DNA from: Branchiostoma floridae | Lineage: Eukaryota; Chordata; Leptocardii; Amphioxiformes; Branchiostomatidae | Direction: 5' to 3' | Length of the DNA stretch: 64,000 nucleotides | Assembly (NCBI RefSeq): GCF_000003815.2 | Contig: NC_049982.1 | Span: 27,004,269 to 27,068,268 of the forward strand | Part shown: piece by piece, positions 55,957-64,000 of the stretch | Layout: the number at the start of each line of letters is the position of its first letter | How positions within the stretch are numbered: position 1 is the first letter of the stretch | Program-made: the position numbers and the translations under genes | The notes under the pieces: generated by a model | What the model was told of the DNA's origin: nothing | Databases searched by the model: none | What the model saw: the letters and a program-made list of their open reading frames with translations, nothing else

Positions 55957-57250
55957 ATGGCAGATCCAGGCCAGGACCGACGACACCTAATGATTGCTGT
56001 CATCCAACACCAGCATGACATCATGAATCTACAACTCCATCTCCTTCGTCAAAGACAGAGAGAAAGAAGAAGAAGACAAGCACGCCAAAGGACCGTCTGG
56101 GTCCGACCTTGGATAGGGAGAAGAGAAGAGTTGGGGATATATCGTAAGTATTGGGGATATATCGTTGATGGCGGAGCTCCGAAATGAAGACCCGACGGCC
56201 TTTCACATCTTCATGAGAATGCCCATTGCCATGTATGATGAACTGCTGGAGAGAGTGACAGGAAGACTTACTAAAAAGGCCACCTTTATGAGAGACCCCC
56301 TGGACCCAGGCTTGAAGCTAGCACTGACTATCCAACACCTTGTCTCTGGGAACACGTACGCGTCCATGAAGTTTTCTTGGCGGGTACCAAAGTGCACCAT
56401 ATCTCTGGTTGTGCGAGAGGTATGCGAAGCTATCATAGCGACGTACCTGGATGAGCTGATGGTTTGCCCAACGTATACACCCAACCAATGGCGGCAGATA
56501 GCTGACAGGTTCTACCAGAAGTGGAATTTTCCTCACACCTGTGGAGCTATAGATGGGAAGCACGTGGCCTGCCAAGGCCCTTGGAATAGTGGTTCCATGT
56601 ACTACAACTACAAGGGGTTCTACTCCATCTCGCTCATGGCCTTGGTTGACGCGGATTACAGATTCATCTGGGCTGACATTGGTGGCCTCGGTTCTGCATC
56701 CGACGCCCAAGTCTTCTCTCAAGTCTTCAATGCAAGTGAGCTGAAGGAGTGCATAGAGGATGGTACAATCGGGTTTCCAGATCCCGAGCCTCTTCCCAAC
56801 GACACCCAAGATGTTCCATTCTTCATCATAGGTGATGATGCTTTCTCCCTGAGGACCACCATGATGAAGCCTTACAGTGGCAGGGGCCTGGCTAGAGAAG
56901 AACGGATTTTCAATTACCGTGTTTCTCGTGCAAGGAGGGTCGCAGAGAATGCCTTTGGCATTCTAGCTAGAAGGTTCCGGGTGTTGCTCACCACCATGCA
57001 GCACCACCCCTCCACAGTGAAGCTCATAGTCACAACATGTGTGCTGCTACACAACCTGATGCGGAGCCGGTACCCAGCACTGCAGGATGTAGAGCTAGAC
57101 CAGGCAGAGGATGTGCAACATGAATTTGTACCGTGGGGCATGGAGAGATGGTCACAACTTACAGGACACCATCAACGTGACTGGTCCCAACAGAGCCTCC
57201 AGGGAAGGGAAGATGCAGAGGAAGCTGCTCAAGCACTGGGTCAACTCTGA
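55957..57250 (+). CDS. Harbinger transposase (DDE_Tnp_4, HARBI1-like)
   Basis: Main frame 56165-57250 (first ATG 56168). Catalytic signature: Asp in CGAIDGKHV (residue ~130), Asp in IIGDDAF (~224) and Glu in VAENAFGIL (~261), with the family's GGLGSASDAQVF between them. Upstream, a separate frame from ATG 55957 encodes MADPGQDRRHLMIAVIQ... RTVWVRPWIGRREELGIYR, the usual N-terminal helical part of these proteins. It is out of frame with the main part: a 15 bp word (TTGGGGATATATCGT) occurs twice across the junction at 56133-56147 and 56153-56167. So either an intron or a small duplication separates them. HARBI1-like proteins cut and join DNA at the TIRs and need the MADF/Myb partner for nuclear import and binding. 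Confidence 0.92.
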
Positions 57251-57853
57251 AGCAGGCTCTGTTCCATGGCAGGATGGAATGATCTAGTCTGCTTGACACG
57301 TGTATGTAACATATATTTGATATCTGCTGATAATGATAATTTTTGTGTGTGAAGAAGCATATGATATTAGGAGGGCATAAAATTTCATAATTGTTTAATT
57401 GACGTATTTGATAAACATCTTGAGTCCGTTTTATGTTGTATGTGTAAGTGTATGTCATTTTACAGTAGTTGAAATTGTACATGCAAAACATTACGTTCGC
57501 CGGTTCGTGTAATTGATTTATATACAAAGATGATATAGAGAATCATTTAAGGACAAAGTGAAAACAAAAACAATCTTAACAGTGCATATAACTTTTAATG
57601 TAACTGATTGCCCACATTACTGTAAATGAAAGTACAGTGTCACTGCTTCAGAAATAAATAAGACAAAACTCTTCACTGTTTTCTCATGTTTTAATGTTTC
57701 ATTTCCAATACTCGCTAACAAAATTATACATAACAGAAAATGTTCTTCTGATAAAAATGTTCTGCTTATCATCAATTGCATATTCTTCTGACACTAAAAT
57801 CGCTCACAAAGAAAATTATACATAACAGAAAATGTTCCTCTGACTCAAATGTT
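57251..57853. other. Spacer between the convergent Harbinger genes
   Basis: AT-rich. A 45 bp piece (AATTATACATAACAGAAAAT followed by GTTC) is repeated at 57722 and 57811. Contains AATAAA-like motifs (57650-57660) that could end the transposase transcript. Confidence 0.5.
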
Positions 57854-59444
57854 CTACTTATCATCAATTGTTGGTGCCTTGGGTGTGTTCAGAACACTGC
57901 TGGAAGTGGGCGTATCAGGGTTCTTAGGTGACGGCAATATGCCGCTTAGAGTCATGTTAGATATACCGGAGAGATTGCTTGTGCTGCCCCGCTCAGACAA
58001 CTGCGGTGACTGCTGTTGGTACTGCTGTGACTGCAGCCGATACTGTGGCGACTGCTGGCGGTGGTAGGTCTGCTGGTACTGCTGTGACTGCTGCTGGTAG
58101 TGCTGCTGATACAGTGGCGGTTCTTCTTGATACTGCGGTTGCAGCTGTTGGTACTGCTGTAGATGCTGCTGCTTGTACTGAGGCTGCAGGGGAGCCTGGC
58201 GGTACTGATCCACGTACTGGGGGGTTGCAGACGACCAAACAGAACTGGCTGGCGCCTGGTGCCTCCACATGTGAGGTGGTGGCTGGTACTGCTCTGAAGG
58301 TGTAATAACAGTCGGAGGTGCAGAGTTTGGTCTTACAGGTCTGATAGCAGTAGGTGCGAGGAACGATGGAGCAGGAGCAGCACATTCTTTACCACCATCG
58401 GAAGAGGAAGAGTCGTTATCCATGTCATTCTTGCGAAGAATGTCCCAAAAAGCTGCCTTGGTCACTCTGTACCTGTCCTTGGGCATGGTGAGTAGTGAAT
58501 CCCTCACGAAGTTGGCAAAGTTAGCTCTCCTGCTGAGGGGTGCAGGCTCAACCAACTGCTTAAGAAGTTGACCAGACTGACGCAGGTTCTCCTGGAGGGT
58601 CTGCATACATGGAGTATCCACTGAGGTATCATCCTGCTTCCGCTTCTTACTCTTCTTGGTGGTGGTGGTGGTGGTGTTGGTGTCTCCCGAAGTGGGAGGG
58701 GTCTCCTCGTCCTCCTCCATTTCTACACGAGCAGCTTGGGCAGCCGCTGCTTCTGCCTGTGCCAAGGACTTACTCCCCTGTCCGGCGAGGTGTTCTTTCA
58801 CCTGCATAAATTGCAATGCATTATCAATAAGAAAACAGAACAAAGTGACATGTCTGGAATAAACATGAATGCAATAAACGTAGTCGTAAGAAAATAGCAG
58901 TGATATTCATGCTTACACTTCTCAATGGCTGTCCCACGTGTCGGACCAGTGGCCGCAAGAAGTCACAACTTGTGAAAATCCATGTTTCTCTCTCTGTGAG
59001 CTTCCTTGCCGCATCCCCGCTCTTCTTCTTGTGGAGCCTTGTGAAAATGTCCTTTATAGATCTCCACCAGCCTCTTAAGCAGATTCCTGTCTTGTCCAAC
59101 TCTTTGGCCTTGTCGTTCCACAGTGCGTCCTTCAGATCCGTGCGCTTATAGCTGATGAGTTTTCTGTTCCAAAGGATCTCGTTCTCTCGGATCCATTCCA
59201 CCAAGGCCATCTCTGTCTGACCATCCAGAGAAAAGCTGTTCTTTTTCGCTCTTGTTTTTTTGGGCGCGGACACCGCTTGAGCGTCGTCTGAACCAGAGGG
59301 GTCGGACAACACTGGAGTGTTGTCTGGAGCTGGGTCGGACATAGCTGGAGTGTCGTCTGGAGCTGGGTCGGACACAACTGGAGTGTCGTCTGGAGCTGGG
59401 TCGGACACAACTGGAGTGTCGTCTGGAGCTGGGTCGGACACCAC
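57854..59444 (-). CDS. Harbinger MADF/Myb-SANT-like partner protein
   Basis: Exons 59444-58917 and 58801-57854 join in phase 0 across a 115 bp intron (donor GTAAGC, acceptor ATGCAG), giving about 491 residues. The N-terminus has four SDPAPDDTPVV-type repeats. The MADF domain follows at about residues 75-170: EMALVEWIRENEILWN, LRGWWRSIKDIFTRLHKKK. Exon 2 holds a basic stretch KKSKKRKQ (likely NLS), a BESS-like helix FANFVRDSLLTMPKDRY, and a Gln/Tyr-rich tail (QQYQQQSQQYQQ). In Harbinger transposons this protein binds the TIRs and recruits the transposase. The start is uncertain: the frame is open upstream of 59444 with GRGRGSSRPPAGG-like sequence to a TGA near 59520, without an ATG. Confidence 0.85.
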
Positions 59445-59899
59445 TGGAGCGTCGTTACAGCCACCAGCAGGCGGCCTAGAGGAGCCACGGCCACGGCCAG
59501 AGCCGGCATGTCAACATGAAAATCTGCACTGGTAATGAAAAGAAGGCTGGCTGTACCTGCATTTATACTCACCTGAAAAACGCGTGGAATGCAATTAACG
59601 CCAGGTGCGTCAGGCATGCGATAGACAGTCGTTGTGTGCGTCAGGAATGCGAGAAGCAAACGCAACTCAATTGCAGCTATTCGCGGCAAAGGTGTTGCGT
59701 CCTTCATATGCAAATCACGCGCACCTCAGTCGGAATGGAGTCGCTGAAGTCGTAACTCATGCGCCATTTGGGCAAGATGTATAATCTAATTAATACCACA
59801 AAAAATAAAAATGTTGGGCGTTCGGCTGCGTATTGACAGAATTTCATTCGGAACTCACGCGCACTTGAAAATATACGCAGGTGTAAACCCACCTTCACA

Positions 59900-60234
59900 A
59901 AGAGGTCTTTCATGTATTGGTAGCATGTTATGTTGATAATTATATACTATCACGAGAATATGTATTTTGTGTATAGCTAGATTGTACATCTTTCCACCCA
60001 AGGAGATGGTGCACTACTGTAACAGTAGATGAAGTTCTAGGCTATGGAAACCCAGTATAAGTTTGCCCACTCTATTCTGCTTCCTCTGCGGTCTTTGGAT
60101 TTGTACTGTACTGGCTCCATCCCGAACTGAGCAACAGTAGTTAAGTTAGGTGAGGGAGGAAAATAGTCTCATACATTGTTAAAAGTGTCAGAAGTGGGCG
60201 GACTTGCCACATCATGCCAAGTGCACGCTGAACA
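59900..60234. other. No recognised feature
   Basis: Flank to the right of the Harbinger element; no exon or repeat identified. Confidence 0.3.
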
Positions 60235-60242
60235 GTTAACAC

Positions 60243-60669
60243 TAGGGCTGGGTATCGGTACAGCGTACCGGTACAATACCGGTTTTTCTTATTGGACCGG
60301 TCCAGAAAAACCGGACCTGAAAAAATTTGGTGGACCTGATGTTGGATCGATTATAAAATTAAGAGATTGATTTATCAGGCATTCACACGTTTTGGAGCTT
60401 ACAGGTGGAAGAAAATAACAAGAGTGAAGTAGAGTAGAGTTTGTAGTAATTTCTACCAAGTTTTGCAGCCAATCGTACAGGTGCAGTTAGCGTTGAAGGA
60501 TTTTAAAACGCCAATGTAAGTCTAATACTCCACCAAACAGATCTCTTTGTAGTGAAATGGACCATTGGTATGAGTCATACTGCATCAGGTCCAGGTTCAG
60601 GTCCGGACCTGGACCTGATCCTTTGGACCGGACCTGGACCTGAATTTTCTGTACCGGTACCCAGCCCTA
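60243..60669. mobile_element. 427 bp hAT-type MITE, TSD GTTAACAC
   Basis: Ends TAGGGCTGGGTATCGGTAC and GTACCGGTACCCAGCCCTA. GTTAACAC is duplicated at 60235-60242 and 60670-60677. The interior has GGACCGGTCC and AGGTCCGGACCTG palindromic words. A second copy begins at 63817. Confidence 0.9.
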
Positions 60670-60678
60670 GTTAACACC

Positions 60679-60966
60679 TTAATACTTATATGCTGGAACT
60701 ACATTCAACATTTCGTTATCGATGTAATTTATGTGTGCTGAAGGACCAATGAACATTTCTTTGCAATTGTTTGCATTTATTGATAAGCTATAAGCCAGTT
60801 GAGTACTTTCTAGGTCAGGATGGCTGACATATAACACAGTACCGTCGGCATATAATGCAATCTGGCATGTAAATACACAGTTTGGCATATCATTTACATA
60901 AATTATAAACAAAGGGCTCAGTATACTGTAAACCTCTTTAGTATTCAAAATCAAAGTTGACAACAT
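60679..60966 (-). pseudogene. Reverse transcriptase fragment of a non-LTR element
   Basis: Minus-strand frame with LSPLFIIYVNDMPN followed by IALYADGTVLYVS: the catalytic YADD box has become YADG, so the enzyme would be dead. Only about 95 residues remain, and no thumb region is seen. Confidence 0.75.
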
Positions 60967-61550
60967 GACTTAACCGGTGTGAACATAGATAATTTAAATT
61001 TAAAAGCACTGGATCCACAGTTCCTGCTTGAGGGAAAACTGCAACCCTCTGTGTGACCGATGTTGTTAGGGATTGTATTAGGGATACATAATGTACGTCG
61101 ATGAAGGTTAGACATCCAGGTAATAAGCTACGCCAAAAAGCAACTGCAGTTACTCAAGCAACTGGATATGATTCTGGAATCGGTCAGATAGTATCTGCTA
61201 TCGTTCGTCAGTAACACCGAAGAGACCTGGAAGAAACTATTTTTATACCTTAACTATGAATGCAAAATAGCGAAAGACAATTTGTATTGTCCACTAGGAA
61301 ACAAGGTAATACAAAGTCAAGCTAAGCTGAAGACAACTTCGGATTTCAGTTTTTTCCACATTTCTTCAGTGTCACTGACGAAAGATAGTGGATACTCTCG
61401 GAAACGTCTGACCGTTTCCAAAATCATACCCATTTGCTTGACTATAACCGCTTTTTGGCGATACAAAATGTACACAGGGAGAACGTTCATATCCATTGGC
61501 CACAAATGCACTTCGGTCGCTTTTGCTAAGTACAGAGAATAACGCAAACA
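60967..61550. other. Mostly unrecognised; contains the 36178-type short repeat
   Basis: 61095-61185 matches 36178-36262. Frames of 84-86 codons on both strands (61282-61571) overlap and have no family signature. Confidence 0.35.
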
Positions 61551-61559
61551 ACGCTTATG

Positions 61560-62285
61560 CGCATTTATCAAAGCAACTCTGACAGCTTGATGTCTGCGAG
61601 CGTGTTAGCAGTAATTGCCTAACCCTAGCCCTGACCTTTCCCCGATGTACCCACATCTACTGAGGGCGGCGAAGCCTAAGCAATGGAACAAAGAGTGATG
61701 TTAACGTTATACTTGTAAACCGACATTGCAAGCTGTGATTCAGGTCTAGCCCATCATATGCGTTTTTCGCTTTTCCCGGATGCAAGTATTGACAGCACAC
61801 ATTTCTGTGGAAATTATATCAGTGAAATGTCAAGACCAGTGAATTTAAAGGTTTAGAATATTCCACTTTCCTTATGGATGCCGGTTACTTTTATCCAATG
61901 GACATGCCTTTCGACAGTAGAAAGTTACTTTCAGCAAATGATGTTACTAGCTACGTCTGTGATGTAAAACAAAGGTCTTTGGGGTTAATTTCTCCCATGA
62001 TCTCTGACAGAGTTTGACGCAGCTAGACAGAAGTTTAAATACAGATAACCATGCACACATGTCCACTACTTTGATGTCTGGGCTTTTAGCAATAATTGCC
62101 TGAGCCTAGCCCTGGCCCTAACCCAACATTGTTAAATCTTCTGAGTGCAGCGAATCATACGTAACAGAACGAATAGTAAGAGTCACGTTGCAACATCATA
62201 TATAGCGGCAGTGTAAGCCACTGTGATTAAGCTCTCTCCTTCATAATCGTTGTCGCCTTTCCCGAGAACAGCCGACTAGTTTTGG
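61560..62285. repeat. Diverged direct duplication upstream of the GPCR
   Basis: 61575-61785 and 62065-62270 share TTAGCAxTAATTGCCT, AxCCTAGCCCTG, a CTGAGxGxxGCGAA block, TAACAGAACGA-like and GCTGTGATTxAG-like blocks and TTTCCCG. Spacing about 485 bp; similarity perhaps 70-75% by eye. It ends about 100 bp before the ATG at 62380, so it may be promoter-proximal. Confidence 0.55.
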
Positions 62286-62379
62286 TTATCATACATATGT
62301 ACCAAGTGATTGTATCGAAAAACTTTCTATCCAGCAAAACAAGAAGACAACAAATCAGACGCTGACATAGATCAGAGAT

Positions 62380-62719
62380 ATGAATTTCTCAAACGGATCC
62401 TTCGCGACCAACGCGTCCGCCCCTGTTCTCTCTTCGGCAACATCGCCTGCGGAGCCGGCCGTCATTATCACCGTAGCTGTGTTGGCCATCGTCGGGAACC
62501 TCCTTGTACTCGTAGTGACCACCAGACGACAAACGTTCCCCTCCGCCAGTCGACTCTTCATCGCCTCCATGGCCTGCTCGGACCTGCTCGTCGGCATAAT
62601 CTTGCCATTCTTTGTGGCGCCTGCCGAGGCCGGGGAGTGGGTGTACTCAGAAACGACCGCCAAGGTCTGCACAGTGATAGGGGCATCCTCCGGAGGCCTA
62701 AGTTTTCATGCTCTTGCAG
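62380..62719 (+). CDS. Class A (rhodopsin-like) GPCR, first coding exon
   Basis: ATG at 62380; 113 residues to a donor GCAG|GTAATA at 62719. The N-terminus has three N-glycosylation motifs (NFS, NGS, NAS). TM1 at about 28-48 includes the family GN motif (N40, position 1.50). TM2 at about 60-80 includes ASMACSDLLVG (D68, position 2.50). W87 in the first loop and C97 at the top of TM3 (disulphide Cys, 3.25) are present. The pattern resembles amine- or peptide-type receptors, but the ligand cannot be inferred. The downstream exons with DRY and NPxxY are outside the window, beyond a mariner insertion. Confidence 0.82.
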
Positions 62720-62750
62720 GTAATATCTTCTTTTCCAGTGATACCTTCTA

Positions 62751-63328
62751 CGAGGGGCGTGCAATTAGTAATGGTCCTGACCCATTTCCCATAGCAGGAG
62801 ATTAATGAAACTTGGCACAGTTATTAGTCTTTCTCTTCATAGGAATCACCCAGAGTTATGCATTTCTCCCATTGTTTGATGCAGCTCTGGACACCGATTT
62901 TGTAGGACACCCCAGGTTGGTCCTCCAACTGATGCCTCATCAATGGCACAAGAGGGACGACCAGGTCTGGGAGCTGTTTCCACAGACTTCCAGCCACGTT
63001 TGAATTCAGGATGCCAGCGTTTTACAAGGTCATATGATGGGGCATCATCACCATATGTTTCATTTATTTCATCAAAAGTCTTCTTTGGTGTGCGTCCTTT
63101 CAAATACAAAAACCGGATCACTGCGCGACACTCAACTGGTTCCATTTCACACCTGGTCCATTTCTCACCTGACTAAGTTCAAACACCAGTAAATCAGAAA
63201 CCACAATTAGTTCAGAGCTGTCTTTTGCAACATAACCCATAGAGATATGAATTATTACACATACAAAATTTCATTTAGATCAGGCAACTGGAAGTGGGTC
63301 AGGACCATTACTTATTGCACGCCCCTCG
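62751..63328. mobile_element. 578 bp mariner derivative in the GPCR intron
   Basis: Ends CGAGGGGCGTGCAATTAGTA and TACTTATTGCACGCCCCTCG are inverted repeats of about 35 bp continuing through ATGGTCCTGACCCA. TA flanks both sides (62749-62750, 63329-63330). It encodes only the N-terminal part of a mariner transposase, so it is an internally deleted, non-autonomous copy. Confidence 0.92.
62846..63145 (-). pseudogene. Mariner transposase N-terminal fragment (helix-turn-helix part)
   Basis: 100 codons: MEPVECRAVIRFLYLKGRTP, ...YDLVKRWHPEFKRGWKS... APRPGRPS. This is the DNA-binding half of mariner-type transposases, including the GRPS linker motif. The catalytic DDD domain is deleted; the frame decays after about residue 70. 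Confidence 0.85.
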
Positions 63329-63330
63329 TA

Positions 63331-63816
63331 GCCGTATGTAACTGATGGTTTCAGGTCACTTTTCCAACTGCAAATTTTCAATTCAAAATGAGTTTTACAG
63401 ATGTCCATTTGTACTTTAGCTCAGGCATACTGATCGGATTTATTGATCATCGATAAGACCTCATCGATTTATCGTTCTTAGGCGACATTGACGTTATGAC
63501 ATCGATATTGCTGACACGCGCGCATCAACTTTCGTCCGTTTCAAATCAAATGACGGTTACAAAGGAACTGTTGTATAATGAAAAACAATATCGGAAAACT
63601 GACACTAATGTCGCAGAATGCCACTTTCTTCTTATTCTCTAAGTAGAGGTTTCGGTCATGTGTGAGGTTTCTTACGAATGACCCAATTAATGAAGAGACG
63701 CAAACGATTTTTTTAAATCGTAAAATGTACTTTTTGCAAATAAAATTGGTGGTGCGTGTAAAATCTTTTTAGCTTTGTATACTATTAGGCTTACTGAACG
63801 TAGTGTTACAGAGTTA
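63331..63816. other. No recognised feature
   Basis: Presumed GPCR intron or flank. No exon encoding TM3 or later segments was found. Confidence 0.3.
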
Positions 63817-64000
63817 TGGGCGGGTACCGGTTCTTCTTATTGGACCGGTCCGGAAGTAACGGACCTGAAAAAATATCAGTGGACTGGATTTTGGACCGAT
63901 TGGACACAGATTGACAGATTATACCGGCAGGACTTCACGAGTGTTGGGGCTTACCGATCCAAGAAAATAACAATAGTGAAGTAGAGGAGAGTGGATAGTT
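63817..64000. mobile_element. Second copy of the TAGGGCTGGGTA hAT-type MITE, cut by the window end
   Basis: TATGGGCGGGTACCGGTTCT, CTTATTGGACCGGTCCGGAA and AAGAAAATAACAATAGTGAAG match 60245-60440 in order. The outermost bases are mutated. Confidence 0.8.

Larger units (their letters stand above)
55382..59894. mobile_element. Autonomous-type Harbinger DNA transposon (4.5 kb)
   Basis: Left end AGGTAGGTTTACACCTGCGT and right end ACGCAGGTGTAAACCCACCT are inverted repeats; similarity continues inward (ATTTTCA...GAGTTCCG). Flanking triplets are TTA and TCA, a probable TTA duplication with one change. Between them lie a plus-strand Harbinger transposase and a minus-strand MADF/Myb-like gene, the standard two-gene Harbinger layout. 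Both reading frames are long, so the element is young. Confidence 0.92.

Noticed and set aside
57979-58305. Ala/Thr-rich 108-codon plus-strand frame
   Set aside because: Antisense shadow of the Gln-rich tail of the MADF gene, caused by CAG/CTG codons.

Overview
The sequence looks like a draft-assembly piece of an invertebrate deuterostome genome, most probably amphioxus (Branchiostoma). Reasons: spliced genes with short exons; a SUPV3L1 orthologue whose 12 visible exons join in frame; and dense accessory DNA (LINEs, Deu-type and 5S-derived SINEs, hAT, Harbinger and mariner derivatives, minisatellites). Runs of N at 8547-8646, 11965-12339, 13774-14156, 14842-15244, 23162-23261, 41028-41230, 43986-44085 and 45396-45495 are assembly gaps. 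The species is an inference; no species-specific marker was checked.

Layout. 1-3674 is one arm of a ~3.65 kb inverted repeat; the other arm is 48308-51952. Each arm carries the same two-exon pseudogene fragment and the same dispersed repeats. 3.7-17 kb holds no recognisable host gene: it has a LINE 3' end, a ~1.4 kb tandem triplication (9.6-13.7 kb), MITEs, and G-rich and AT-rich low-complexity DNA. 17.3-21.4 kb (minus strand, perhaps reaching 22.9 kb) is the 3' part of an ankyrin-repeat gene, with an in-frame stop in one repeat. 23.3-26.85 kb is a nearly intact CR1/Jockey-type LINE. 27.1-37.6 kb is SUPV3L1 (plus strand), the mitochondrial RNA helicase, lacking about 110 N-terminal residues and with many MITEs in its introns. 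One exon-intron junction has been amplified into a 12-copy array. 38.7-42.8 kb holds the first three exons of a type II membrane protein with a furin site, followed by a decayed reverse transcriptase between its exons. 44.1-44.4 kb is the 3' part of an RRM protein gene. 44.5-48.1 kb is a 2.3 kb palindrome plus a third copy of the same repeat. 52.5-55 kb has a perfect hairpin, two minisatellites and a 5S rRNA-derived SINE. 55.4-59.9 kb is a two-gene Harbinger transposon with terminal inverted repeats. 62.4 kb onward is the first exon of a class A GPCR whose intron holds a mariner derivative.

How the parts relate. The host genes (ankyrin protein, SUPV3L1, membrane protein, RRM protein, GPCR) show no common pathway. 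What they share is invasion by mobile DNA. Several insertions can be read precisely from target-site duplications or from empty sites in duplicated copies. I found no clearly new multi-gene system. The most unusual local structures are the splice-junction array in SUPV3L1, the 5S-derived SINE with an intact-looking internal promoter, the dispersed palindromic and GGTAAA-rich repeat families, and the large inverted duplication.
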